Origin: Lytechinus variegatus
Taxonomy: Eukaryota; Echinodermata; Echinoidea; Temnopleuroida; Toxopneustidae
Length of the DNA stretch: 64,000 nucleotides
Assembly: GCF_018143015.1 (NCBI RefSeq)
Contig: NC_054750.1
Coordinates: 1,965,501 to 2,029,500, forward strand
Reading direction: 5' to 3'
Shown here: positions 1 to 10,800 of the stretch, one piece after another
How positions within the stretch are numbered: position 1 is the stretch's first letter
How the letters are laid out: each line of letters starts with the position of its first letter
Translations under genes and position numbers: made by a program
The notes under the pieces: generated by a model
The model's input: the letters and a program-made list of their open reading frames with translations, nothing else
Told to the model about the DNA's origin: nothing
The model's database searches: none

Positions 1-627
1 TCCAAGAACTTATTTAACTCTTTATCTTTCTTGATTATTGATTGCATATACCGTGTGTCTCAAAAAAACGTAACACTTCATATGTAATTTTATGAAGAAA
101 TGTCGATATGTATGGAAAGCTAAAGGACCAACCTTTCATATGAAATGAAAAAATTGAAAAAAAATAATGCTTCGATGAACAGGGTTCACTTAAGTTAGAG
201 GTATGAAAATGGGCCTGCGCAGGATTTTTCCTTCCAATTTCGGACAGGTATATAGCATACAAAACAAAGTTGATACGAGATATTCATGATCGATGGATTA
301 AGAGTTAAAAGGATGTTTTGAATACCAGTCCTTTCTCTCTGTCATTTATCAATCCCCAAACACCACCCATGCCACACACACACACCAACTACCACTCCCA
401 TCTTAATGTATCATTGATCTGGTAGATGTGAACAGGATGAAGGAAGAATTGGAAAATGTTTAATTGAAATATTCAAAATTATAATCGACATGCAACCCAC
501 TCTCCTCCCCCACAACCTTTTCCCATCCCATCACCTACCCTTTGCCTTTTCTTTATCTGTTTTCTTCCGTCATCAATCACATTTTATTCAGGTTTTATGA
601 ATGACCCAAACATGTAATAGCTATCAC

Positions 628-743
628 CCATGAGATTGATGTCCTTCGTCAGGACAGAGCCACAGTCAGGAGAGCTGTTCTGGACATGCTGAAACGGGCA
701 AGATCGTGTATCGAGAGAGAAGGTGGACATGTCGATCATTAAT
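628..743 (+). pseudogene. transposase C-terminal remnant
   Basis: An open stretch ends ...LDMLKRARSCIEREGGHVDH followed by a TAA stop. A basic helix followed by GGH(V/I)(D/E)H at the extreme C-terminus is typical of mariner/IS630-type transposases. Only about 38 residues are recognisable; upstream coding is lost, so the element cannot encode its own transposase. It lies between the inverted arms of the 51-1627 element, as expected. Confidence 0.55.
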
Positions 744-965
744 GTGAAACACTTTTATCTTTACCGGTACCCTTACTCAATCGGTACTTTGAAAGCCGTG
801 ATATTTAGTCAAGAAGAAAAGATAGCCATGTGGACTATGAACTGATTACTTTTGTCAGATCTTTCATTTTAAGATGAACAAAGCAGTTGTAAATAAGAAA
901 AAAATAAAAGAAACATGAACATCTTAAAAAAAAGATTTAACTTGTTTTTGTCATGTCTGCCCTAA

Positions 966-1012
966 TGTGTGTGTGTGGGGGTGGGTGTGCGCGCGCGCAT
1001 GTATGTGTGTGT

Positions 1013-1053
<41 letters not shown>

Positions 1054-1066
1054 TGTGTGCGTGTGA
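966..1066. repeat. (GT)n microsatellite
   Basis: Nearly uninterrupted GT/GC dinucleotide run inside the mariner-like element. A 63-residue open frame across it (969-1160) is only a product of the repeat. Confidence 0.95.
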
Positions 1067-1627
1067 TAATTGGTTTGAGCAATTGCTTGATGGAATTAAT
1101 GTTTCAGTGATTTATCGATTGATTTCATTGATCAAAATGAGTGACTGGTTAATAATTTGATTATTAATGGAAAAAAATGATCCACCAAACTTTCAGAAGA
1201 AAAGTGATAAAAATGCAAGGAGTAGGTGAGATGATATGAAGAAGGTTGTATGTGTGTGTGTGTGGGAGGGGGAGGACAGTGGGTTGCATAATGTTAATTA
1301 TGATTTGGAATATTTCAATTTAGCCAATTCCCATTCATCCTTAATCCCGTTCACATCTACCAGATCAATGATACAATAAGATGGGAGTGGAAGTGTGTGT
1401 GCGTGTGTGTGTGGGGGGGGGTGGGCGGTGGTGTTTCGGGATTGATAAATAACAGAGAAAAGGGAATGGTATTCAAAATATCCTGTTGATCCATCGATCA
1501 TGAATATCTCATATCGACCTTATTTTGTACCTGTCCAAAATTGGAAGGAAAAATATTGACATTTTTTCATAAAATAATATATGCTCAATTTGGCAACCAT
1601 TTCAAAAGTTTTTTTTTAAACACACAG

Positions 1628-4024
1628 TATTGCAATTAAATAAGGAATAAGATTAAAGTTCAACTTTTTTCAGGAGTTCCTTTTGTTTGGAAAAAGTTTA
1701 ATATGGTCATTTACACCCTAAAACCAGCTCCTGTGTCTCTCAGTCATGTGAGTTCCTGATGGACCTGGGAAGCGTGCTTCAGGAACCACTAAAATCCATA
1801 AGCAGCACTCCACGTATTCTGACAGATGCGTAAAAAAATTTAAACAAATGTAACCAAAATGCTTTTATGCATTGAAATGGATTATGCTTTTGATCTCCAT
1901 TTTGTAGTGAAAATTTTTTTTCTTTGTTTTGTTTTGTTTATTTGTCTTTTTTCAAATTTACATCACCACCCCAAGTCAAAATAGCGTTCCTAAGGCCCTG
2001 TACCTCCTCTAATTGTTCATCTACTTGTTTATTGGCTTGTTTATTCGCCATTATTCATGCGTTTATTTAATTACTCATATGTTCATGCATTCTTATAATT
2101 TTATATCATTATTTATTCATATTATCATTTTTATTATTGTTTTAATTATTGATATTATTATTATTTTATTATTATTATTATTATCATTGTTGTTCTTATT
2201 ATTGTCATTATCACTATTATGGTTATAAGCATTATTGCTATAACTACTCTTTCTTTGGGAGTGTAGTCCCTTCACCCTCTCGCTATCAATAATGATTTTA
2301 GTGTAATTCCTCGCAAGACACTGGAAAGAAATATAAAGATTGACATAAATTGTATTTCGATCATTACTCCTATGACTTCATGGTGTCATAATTTAGTTGC
2401 ATTGAGACGTGTGCCCCTAGAATTTATAGGGCCTATTATTTCTGCAAAGTAAATAATGCTGAGCACACAGCCGGAAAGCTGATACCAAAGACATGACCCA
2501 ATGCCACACAATATTCTAACGCATTGCAAATATAATTTTCCATAAAATTAGTATAAAATTTATTCATTGACTGTTGCTTATTCTCATTTCTGAACTATTT
2601 TTCGGCCTTGTTCGGCCTCGTTTTGGCCCCCGATTCGTCGGAAGTAATCGTAGGAAACGGCCAAAGTCCAAGGCCAAGGACGGCTAATATAATGGGCATC
2701 GAGGCCAACCTTGACCTTGAGGACGGCCTCGAGCAACACAACATTGCACCAATGGATTGCCACTGGATTAATTATCATACAACATATTTATAACAATTTA
2801 TTCTTCTTCGAGTGGTGCAAGACAATCTGTGATTTGTGTTTATCATCCAACTGCATGGGACTCTCCATTTATCGCTGAAATTATATTTTCCAGCATTTCT
2901 TGAGGACATTTGCTTGGTTAATAAGTTGCTTTGCAACTTCTTTTGTGGTTTCACTGCAAGTAATTATCCCACATTTTGCCATCAGGTACAGGGTCCCCCT
3001 TTTCATTTTTTTTCTTGAAAGGAGTACTTTTTATGCAGCTGCTGACAAAAGAGCAAAAGATCCCCACGAATTTGAAATTTGAAAAAAATTAATCAAGTTT
3101 TGGTACACATTTATAAAAAAAAAAAAAAGCTGAAAAGAACTGGGCCATTTTTGTTGTACAGCTATGAATATTGTCTTTTTTTTTCATTTCCAAATGGCTT
3201 AATCCCTTTACAAAAATAGAAGCTTCCCAGCCTTTGTTTAGATTTCTACAACGGGGACATGTGAAACCTTACACCCGATAATTTTCATTTAAATGAAAAA
3301 AAAATTATTTGAATTGACCATTTAAACTATTCAAGGTCTTGCAGGTAACACAAAAGGACCAATTTTAGGGGGTGAGGTAACCATAAATGGACTAATCAGA
3401 AAATTTTAACATCATTTTCGTAGTACATGCCCTCTATGTACTTAAGCCTCTGAATATGAAAGAAATCCGCCGACCCCATCTTCCAACTTTGTTAAAATCT
3501 GCCTGATTCTCTCATACAGTAGCTGTTAAATTTCGATTCAGATTTCCAGGATTTTCGTGATTTCGATTCCCCCCCAAAAAAATACATGGAGAGCATATCT
3601 TTAATATGTTATGATACTTTGAATACCTTTTTTGCAAGATCCCTTGCATGTGAAACACATATGATACAATGTACAATAAAATAGGAAAAAAATTAAGAAA
3701 AAAAAGTACGATTATTTTTCTCATGGATTTGGTTTTACTTAAATAGAACCAAGTATATTTTAATGAGTTTATAGCCATACTGCACACTGGCAATATGCCT
3801 ATGGGTGGTGTATTTGTGGTGTTGGAGTGGACCAAGAGCTAGCTAACCCTTGAATTTAAAATAATAATTTTTTTTGCTGATGTCCAGATTAAAGGAACCA
3901 TATCCATGTATAATACGCTCTTTTAAGGGATATACGTTGTGTTATTTGATATAATGAGAGACAACCAGGAAATTAAGGCTGTTCTCGTTTAATTACAACC
4001 AGTATCTTCCGTGTTTTCCCACAG
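1628..4024. other. non-coding; probably intron or upstream flank of gene A
   Basis: I see no SRCR-like or other recognisable coding here. About 2085-2245 is an ATT/TTA-rich microsatellite. About 2600-2730 is a more GC-rich patch with short GGCC dyads. The last 200 bases (about 3790-4020) resemble the sequences just upstream of the 31183 exon (30930-31150) and the 42607 exon (42430-42590), which shows that introns were copied along with exons. The first exon of gene A may lie here or left of the window. Confidence 0.6.
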
Positions 4025-4354
4025 CATATCCAGACCCATTACAAGCTCGCCTTGTCGATGGGACTAACGATGCTGAAGGCAGAGTAGAGGTTATGCATAA
4101 CGGATCCTGGGGTTCTATCTGTGATGTCTGGTGGGACCTCAGAGACGCCAGGGTGGTTTGTAGAAAGCTTGGGTTTGATGGAGCTTTAGAGGCACCAAGA
4201 TCTGCGAGGTTTGGTCAAGGTTCCGGTCACGTTCTGCTGGATTATGTCAACTGTGAAGGAACAGAAGACAACCTAGCAGACTGTGCTCATCCAGGGATTG
4301 AACGTTACTCATGTAGCCATTCAAGAGATGCAGGAGTCATTTGCTTTTCTGGAG
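4025..4354 (+). CDS. gene A exon: SRCR domain 1 (330 bp)
   Basis: Complete SRCR domain on one exon. The acceptor is TTTTCCCACAG just before 4025 and the donor is GTAAGT after 4354; both introns are phase 1. The domain runs from ARLVDGTNDAEGRVEV through GSWGSICD, DARVVCRKLGFDGAL, GQGSGHVLLDYVNCEGTE to the final VICF. Six cysteines are present in the group A spacing (as in MARCO or SR-A), without the two extra cysteines of group B domains. SRCR domains are extracellular ligand-binding modules. The exon belongs to the 330-bp type and is closest to 30098-30427 (gene B) and 42607-42936 (gene C). It is the first SRCR exon of gene A in the window; earlier exons may lie to the left. Confidence 0.93.
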
Positions 4355-4587
4355 GTAAGTTACTTGTATTGGTCGATTTAACGATTTAATCTTCTGAATA
4401 CATTTTTCATTCAATTAATTTGCAATAGGCTCACATAAAATGTTTCCTAAGAAAGATTACAATGTTCTTCAACTTTTTCTTCGTTTCAAATGTTATCTTA
4501 AACGTACCTCCTTTGGTAAAATAAAGCTGTAAGGTTTTCATTATGTTCATATAATTTCGATATGAATTATTACCCGCGTGTTATCTT

Positions 4588-4730
4588 AGCCGCTGTATTG
4601 GCTCAGTTGGTAAGGCGTCTGTCTTACAACCGAAAGTTCGGGAGTTCAAAACCAGGCCCAGTCAGACAAAAATACGTTAAAAAAATGTTGTTGGAAGTTG
4701 TTGCTACCCTGTTAGAAGTTCAATATTTAT
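4588..4730 (+). mobile_element. tRNA-Val-derived SINE fragment
   Basis: The sequence has a pol III A box (TGGCTCAGTTGGTAAGGC), an anticodon loop CTTACAA reading TAC (Val), and a B-box-like GAGTTCAAAACC. There is no matching acceptor stem and the sequence runs into an unrelated tail, so this is a SINE head and not a functional tRNA. It lies in gene A's first visible intron. Related heads occur on the minus strand near 48050-48110 and 48370-48440. Confidence 0.55.
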
Positions 4731-4899
4731 AATAGTGCTGCGTGCGTTATTTTCTATAGCCAGCACCCCCGGAATTATGGTATATGTGGCAATATGAATA
4801 AATGAAAGCAAAATAAAACACATTTTGGAGTGAAACTCTTTTTTGTTTTCCTTGTCATATTTGTATGGACACAAATTCAAAATTACCGTCATATTTTGG

Positions 4900-5465
4900 T
4901 AAAACTGTTTTGTTTGTCAGATTTACATCCGCATCCTCGGTTTAAACAAATGGAGGGCCTCTGGCAGTCTCACCTGCATCACGCGATTCAATATAGCAGC
5001 AGTGCTAACTTTTAAAATTACTATAAAAAGAAATTATTCACACAAAACACCATACATATAATGATACAATACTACGTTCATTAACAATAAATTATCTTTG
5101 ACCTTAATCATACGACCTAAGACTTGTCAGTGATACATGATTACCTCTATATCCACATTTCATGAACGATATCTACAAGCTTTGAAAGTTATGACAGCAA
5201 TTTAATAATTACCTCCAAAATCGCCAAGGTTCAATGACCTAAAATAACTATTGACTTTGGTCATGTCACCTGAAACTCAGACAGGATATTCAGTAATACT
5301 TGATTAACCTGTCCAAGTTTCATGAACTAGGTCTATATACTTTCTAAGTTATGATGTCATTTCAACAACTTAATCTTTGGTGAAGATTTGGTGTTGAAGC
5401 CGCCACCATCACCGTCGGAAAAGCGGCGCCTATAGTCTCACTCTGCTAGGCAGTTGAGACAAAAA
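4900..5465 (+). repeat. dispersed GACCTT-type repeat, two internal units
   Basis: About two 165-bp units are built around CTTTGACCTT, TTTCATGAAC and ATACTTTCTAAGTTATGA. They end in a GC-rich block with GTCGGAAAAGCGGCGCC and GTTGAGAC. A second copy is at 40690-41385. I recognise the motif as a repeat widespread in marine invertebrate genomes; this is from memory and not searched. It is intronic here. Confidence 0.7.
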
Positions 5466-5576
5466 CGTTCCCAGGGATCTGATTCTTTTGTAACTTATTT
5501 TGCTGACATTTATCTCCTAGTGCGCCTGTCTATTCCTTTACATCTTATCAACCTAACAATTCATTAAGCACAACAG

Positions 5577-5894
5577 AACCATTCCAAGTTCGCCTTACAA
5601 ATGGAACAGGCTCGGAAGGCAGAGTTGAAGTTTCGTATAAGACATCGTGGGGAACTGTATGTGATGATAATTGGGATCTCCGAGATGCAAGAGTCGTTTG
5701 TAACATACTTGGATTTGATGGAGCTTTAGCCGCACCTGGTAGTGCTACCTTTGGGGCTGGAAGTGGGGAAATATTGTTTGATGACGTTGACTGCAAAGGC
5801 ACGGAGGATACCCTTGCTGACTGCTTCCATCGAGGACTTGGGGTCAACAAGTGCAACCACGGCAGAGATGCTGGTGCTGTCTGCTTTAGAGGAG
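5577..5894 (+). CDS. gene A exon: SRCR domain 2 (318 bp)
   Basis: Single-exon SRCR domain. The acceptor is ATTAAGCACAACAG, the donor GTATGA, and the phases are 1-1. It begins PFQVRLTNGTGSEGRVEV and contains WGTVCDDNWDLRDARVVC, GAGSGEILFDDVDCKGTE, LADCFHRGLGVNKCNHG and VCFRGG. All six group A cysteines are present. It pairs with gene C's exon 43118-43438 (shared GAGSGEILFDDV(D/N)CKGTE and DCFHRGLGVN(K/T)CNHG), so the A and C ectodomains derive from one ancestral domain order. The antisense open frame over this exon (5548-5856) is a shadow. Confidence 0.93.
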
Positions 5895-6153
5895 GTATGA
5901 TTATACAAAATACTATTCAGAAAAATTCAGGACATGGATTGTTGACAAAATGGTGACATCCGCAGTACATACTACATACATGTACATGTAGCAAGTCATG
6001 TATGTTACTCCAAAGCAAAATATTGAAATCAGTGTGCTTACACCGAGAAAGGGGGGGCATACTCATGATTCTATGTTCTTCAGACGTTGATTAACTCCTG
6101 CTATCAAAGTCCAGAACTGATAACATATACATTTATTTTTCTTACACTTGCAG

Positions 6154-6474
6154 CGCCATTTCTAGTTCAGCTGGTAAATGGTTCTAACGACTTTGAAGGA
6201 CGAGTAGAGGTCATGTATGAAGGTTCCTGGGGAACCATCTGTGATAATGGGTGGGATCTGAGAGATGCCAGAGTCGTGTGTAAAATGCTAAAGTTTGATG
6301 GAGCGTTAGCCGCACCAGGCTCTGCAACATTTGGCCGAGGCTCAGGAGACATACTTCTTGATGATGTTTCCTGTGAGAGTACACATGACAACCTGGCAGA
6401 CTGTTATCATCGAGGAATTGGTGTTTCAAATTGTCAACACGAAGGAGATTCTGGAGTTATTTGTTTCAAAGGAG
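6154..6474 (+). CDS. gene A exon: SRCR domain 3 (321 bp)
   Basis: Single-exon SRCR domain with acceptor CTTACACTTGCAG, donor GTACAA and phases 1-1. It contains LVQLVNGSNDFEGRVEV, GTICDNGWDLRDARVVCKML, GRGSGDILLDDVSCESTHDN, DCYHRGIGVSNCQHEGDSG and VICFKGG. Six cysteines are in group A spacing. The intron to the previous exon is only 259 bp, so domains 2-4 sit close together and probably arose by local exon duplication. Confidence 0.93.
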
Positions 6475-6814
6475 GTACAAGAGTCCTTTAGATTCTACCA
6501 TCATATTCATATTCCATATCAAGAGTTGTCATCCAGAAATTTCATTAGGATTTCGTTGTATCCATTCCTATGAGTCAAGTTTATAAAATTGTACGCTATT
6601 AACCATGTGCTTGAAAATTAGAAGACCCACAAAAAATAAAATCGTAAGTAAAAATATCCTTCCCATGAGTTGACAACGCCAGTGGAAGGTCGAAAGGGAT
6701 GCTCGATATAGTTCACATGAAATATTTTTATTTAATGGCTCCTTCTGGAAAAAATAATCCGCTTGTGTCAATACACAATGCCTAATTTGAGTGTTTCCCA
6801 CTCAAATTTTACAG

Positions 6815-7135
6815 ATCCATTCACAGTTCGTCTTAGGAATGGATCAAACGCGTCGGAGGGGAGGGTAGAGATTATGTATGACGGATCCTGGGGAACCATT
6901 TGTGGCAGTAGCTGGGACCTCATCGACGCCAGAGTTGTATGCAGAATGCTAGGCTTTGATGGAGCTTTGGCAGCACCCGTTTCTGGAGAGTTTGGCCGAA
7001 GTGAAGGCGACATTTTCCTTTCTGATGTCCAGTGTGACGGGACAGAAAACAGCCTAGCAGATTGCAATCACGCAGGAATAGGGGTCAACAATTGCGACTA
7101 CGCCATTGATTCGGGTGCTATCTGTTTCTCAGGAG
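6815..7135 (+). CDS. gene A exon: SRCR domain 4 (321 bp)
   Basis: Single-exon SRCR domain with acceptor CTCAAATTTTACAG, donor GTATAT and phases 1-1. It carries FTVRLRNGSNASEGRVEI, SWGTICGSSWDLIDARVVC, GRSEGDIFLSDVQCDGTENS, DCNHAGIGVNNCDYAIDSG and AICFSGG. All six cysteines are present. The usual CDD after the first cysteine is CGSS here, a change in a normally acidic patch. It is followed by an 11.8-kb intron filled with transposons, after which the gene resumes at 18966. Confidence 0.93.
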
Positions 7136-7237
7136 GTATATTTCTCTCAACCATGTACATTTTACTGAAAACCTAATAGTCAGGGGCCTTAGCAAAATTT
7201 TGGGGACAGGATTTACAAAAGCGCCATTTTTTGCATG

Positions 7238-7700
7238 TGGGTCCCTGGTATCAAAAGCATTAATTCTAGATAGGGTGCCCCGAAATCGGTGAAGGGCACC
7301 CTATTTTAAAATGCTAATTTATGCAAATTTTATGCAAAAAACTCATAATTCACCATATCTCACTAAAAATAATTTTCAAATGCTCAATTTGTGTGTATTT
7401 GTGTCTTCTTTTGCTAAACATTCAACTGCAGGTCGATTTTTATGAAATTGGTGAGTATGAATCAATTTTTAAAGTTAATTTATGCAAATTATATGCAAAT
7501 CGAATGTAAAAACACATGTATTATCATATATCGACATATAGAATTGTCACTGTGTGACTGGTACCAAAAGCATTAATTCTTGATAGGATGCCTCGATATC
7601 AATGACTGGAATCCTTTTTCATAGGGCTAATTTATGCAAAATTATGCAAAATCACACTATTCACCGTGAATTACTGTATATGTATAGTACAGACCGAAAC
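7238..7700. repeat. AT-rich tandem units, left end of composite region
   Basis: Two units about 320 bp apart each start near GGTA(T/C)CAAAAGCATTAATTCT, pass through a GATAGG(G/A)TGCC block and reach CTAATTTATGCAAA words. A short dyad (GGTGCCC ... GGGCACC) occurs at 7270-7300. They resemble the 15770-16150 and 18294-18590 units in inverted orientation. Confidence 0.6.
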
Positions 7701-8879
7701 TTTTCTATAGAAGCCTATTTCTTTTTCTTTTTTACGGGGGGGGGGGTATTTGGGATTTATTTTGACGGGGCATCAAATCTAGATTAATTTCTGTACAATT
7801 CCTGAATAAGAATCAACTGTCAATGTTAATTAATGCAAATTCTTGCAAAATTTATGCAAATATGTGTATAACTCATCAACTATCCTATTTTTAAGTTTTA
7901 ACCCTATCTAGGCCGGGGTATTTTGGGAGTTCCTACGGCCGGGGGGGCCTCCCAGCCCCCCCCCCCCTAAGATCTCGGCCGTCGACCGCGCGATCGCGCC
8001 GAAAATTGGCACGCGGGTTGTCTGGGACATAATCTACAAGATTGTATAGTAATTTATTTCATGCGAATCGCTATTAAGTGATTATGCTAATTTATGCGTA
8101 ATTAGTATGCGAAATCATACTTTTTCCTCTAACTCCCTAAATTAAGCTCCAAATGTACTAATTTTGGTATAGAAATTCTTTGTGGTGTCCTTAGCAAGAA
8201 TACATGAAAAAAGATTGTGATATCAAATCATTTTCTTATGTATTATATTGTTTTTTGCAATTTCTTATGTATTTCTATGTTTTTTGACCTTTTGTTTTTC
8301 ATTGTTTTTTCAATGAAATTTGTTGGGGACTCTTCTGTGATCATAAAAATCATAACATGAATAAATTTAGACTAGCAGAACTAAAAATAATCATACATTT
8401 ATGAAGTTTGGTTGAAAACACAATTTGCATTGACTTTGTACACGAAATCATGTTTTTGAGCAATTTTCGGTCTGACATGCACTTACAAAATGTTGCGTAA
8501 TTTCGAAACACATACCCGGGTGGCGCAAAATTGGTCTCAAAAGTTGCGCAAGACTTGAAAGTAAAAACTCAGCGAGCGGCGCGGTCAGAAAATTTCGCTC
8601 TGTATCTTTATCATTCTGTAACATTATCACGGTACGTGACGGTGACGGTACGTGTCCTGGAACATGTCTGGATATAATGTTTTCTTAGGAAATCTTGGAA
8701 AATCTAGTGTTTGTTAAGAGAGTATGTGCCCTTGGGAAGGCTAGTGGAATGACACCTCAACATCATGAAAGACTCAAGGAGGAGATTTTGAACTCTCATT
8801 TGGCTAATAAACACTGTGAGTATACGGGACATACCTACGCATATATACTACGTACTACTATATACTTCGTAGGCCCATA
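7701..8879. other. non-coding repeat-rich DNA with one exon-like open stretch
   Basis: The block contains poly-G and poly-C tracts (7735-7750, 7960-7972). A GC-rich dyad-bearing stretch (ATCTCGGCCGTCGACCGCG, about 7972) recurs in diverged form at 47805 and 48190. AT-rich filler follows. The stretch 8692-8813 is open, bounded by TTTCTTAG and GTGAGT, and reads ENLVFVKRVCALGKASGM and on. I do not recognise it, and it may be a chance exon-like stretch. Confidence 0.4.
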
Positions 8880-8988
8880 GGCCTGTACGCCGCATCAGAC
8901 CGGCATTGAACCTTTCAACGCTGCTATTCCGAATCACCGAAGCGGACCGCGTTAACCCAGGTACTTGCAATACACGCTAATAAGCAAG

Positions 8989-10751
8989 ATGAATCCTGAT
9001 GATGACGAAACTAATGATGGCCCGTTTCAGACTCCACCTGACACACAATCTGAATTACTGTCTCAAGATGGAGACCGAAATACTCAGTATTACTGCAAAA
9101 AGTGTAAATCACCAGGTGATACTAAAACTATGACCAGATGCAGTACCAAAAGTGCAAAGCTTATTTCCACTTTGCTTGCACGGGGATGCCCGCTCACATG
9201 CTTACCTATATTAGGCGTGTGAATGGGGCCAAATATATCTGTGATGAATGTGAAATTGCTGATGCAGATATTATCCGCGAATTATGTGAGCAAAATGAAC
9301 CTAATCGGAACAATGAGAAACATGAACAGGATGTAAACGATATCAATCAACTAAAAGGAGCCATAGAAAATATGGAAAAGGAAGTAATCAAATGTATTAG
9401 AGATATCAAACTCCAAACACAAAATGAAGGTAGATGTACCTGTGCTGATGAAAATGAACTAAAAACGACGATGGACAAACAGCGGGATGAAATAATCTCT
9501 CTGAAAGAATGTATTAAGCAACTAAAATCAGAGATTAATATTCGTGTGAACGAATATGAGCTATTGCTCAAAGAACAAAGACTAGTCGTCAAAAGCAAAG
9601 AACAAGAACTGAATATGCATAAAAGATACAATGAAAATGAGGAAAAGAAATCAAACAAGCTCCAAAGTGAGTTGGATCAAACAGTTGAGCAACTCAAGAT
9701 GGCGAAGAAAGAAATCGACAAAGTAAATGAAGAAAAGATCAATATCAAACGACAATGGCAAGCCAGTGAAAGTGATGGTGAATGGAGGGAACAAAAAAGA
9801 TACACTCATACTAGAGGAAGGAAAGAAGGAAGAGATGATAGAAAATGGAGTGAATATAGAGGAAATTATCCCAGAGGAGAGGGACAATGGAGAGAACGTA
9901 AGAGATTCATTTGTGATAGACGAGAAGAAGGAAGAAGCCCTACAGGAGGAGGATTAGAACATAAAAGATACAGCCTATACAGCGATGTTGCTGCCCCATA
10001 TCGTGACGCTGACCGACCGAGGAATGGTCAACCTCGACATGCTCGAGAGATATCACCACAGAGGAATGCACGAGAAGGAAATGAGCGAACGACTGAGGGG
10101 ATGAACGCAATACATGAGGAAAGAAACGATCACGAGTGTGATATGAGTAGAGATAAACATAACATGTATGATGGAAGCAGAGGCCAAATGAATGACAAAA
10201 CCGAAAAGAAAATGAGAAAAGTTGTTATAGTTGGAAATTCACAGATAAGTGGGATTGATCCTGATAAGTTTTCCCAAAATGTTAAGTTACATAAAGTAAT
10301 TAAATACACAATGGATGATGTTGAGTCTTGGTTGAAATCTAGTGAGGCAAAGCAATCTCTAAGCGATGCAGAAACCGTGATAATCCACGAATTAACGAAT
10401 GACGTTAAACGGTCTAGTGCACTAGATTGTGCTTGTAAAATGAACAATCTCATTGGTCTGATCAAAGTGTCCTTCAAATCAATTAAGATAGTTATATCTC
10501 TCGGCACGCCCCGAGATGATAACCAATTGTATCAGCAGCGTGTGGACATGGCCAATAGTATGATGATGGCTGATGCATTATATGACAGAAGAGTTAAAAT
10601 TGTTCATCACAGAAACCTGCTCTACCGTGGAACAATTAACACTAATCTGTATAGTGATGATCGTTATCACCTTAGCAAGAATGGAACTAGAGTTTTAGCA
10701 GGAAATCTCCGATGGGCAATTGAAAGGAGCTCTTCACGAAATAAACGATAG
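8989..10751 (+). CDS. LINE ORF1: PHD finger, coiled coil, SGNH esterase protein
   Basis: A nucleic-acid-binding and accessory protein of the retrotransposon. The likely start is ATG at 8989 (MNPDDDE). CKKC ... TRC at about 9091-9140 and QKCKAYFHFAC then YICDEC at 9147-9255 together make a PHD-like zinc finger. The two halves lie in different frames, so a one-base loss near 9140 is likely. From about 9330 to 9760 there is a charged heptad-rich coiled coil. From about 9770 to 10200 there is an Arg/Gly-rich linker suited to RNA binding. From about 10215 to 10740 there is an SGNH hydrolase domain with GNS (10233-10241), LTND and a DxxH in SDDRYHLSKNGT (about 10656-10670); the catalytic Ser, Asp and His all seem kept. 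The stop is at 10749-10751. Confidence 0.85.
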
Positions 10752-10800
10752 ACTTCTTGTTTAAGGTCTATCTGAGGACCGAGAAACGTGAATACACCTT

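Larger units (their letters stand above)
51..1627. mobile_element. Tc1/mariner-like DNA transposon with long inverted arms
   Basis: Positions 51-485 and about 1298-1627 are imperfect reverse complements. The outer ends read CCGTGTGTCTCAAAAAAA and, on the other strand, CTGTGTGTTTAAAAAAAA, each next to a TA dinucleotide (49-50 and 1628-1629). A TA target duplication with C-T/C-GTG ends is the Tc1/mariner signature. The arms of over 300 bp are much longer than usual for the superfamily. The middle holds a degraded transposase tail (628-743) and an expanded GT microsatellite. The copy is old, with many mismatches between arms. The superfamily call is inference from the target site and the coding remnant. 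Confidence 0.7.

Noticed and set aside
969-1160. Cysteine/valine-rich peptide
   Set aside because: Translation of a GT microsatellite.
2882-2960. Signal-peptide exon for gene A (LRTFAWLISCFATSFVVSLQ)
   Set aside because: Hydrophobic and followed by GTAATT, but without an in-frame ATG and in phase 0, not the phase 1 needed.
4588-4665. Functional tRNA-Val gene
   Set aside because: A and B boxes are present but there is no acceptor stem, and related heads are joined to SINE bodies. The same applies to 21395, 45109 and 60129.
5548-5856. Long minus-strand frames over SRCR exons (also 6167-6391, 6768-7067, 42599-42853, 43131-43400)
   Set aside because: They mirror SRCR codons on the other strand, appear over several exons alike, and show no family motif of their own.
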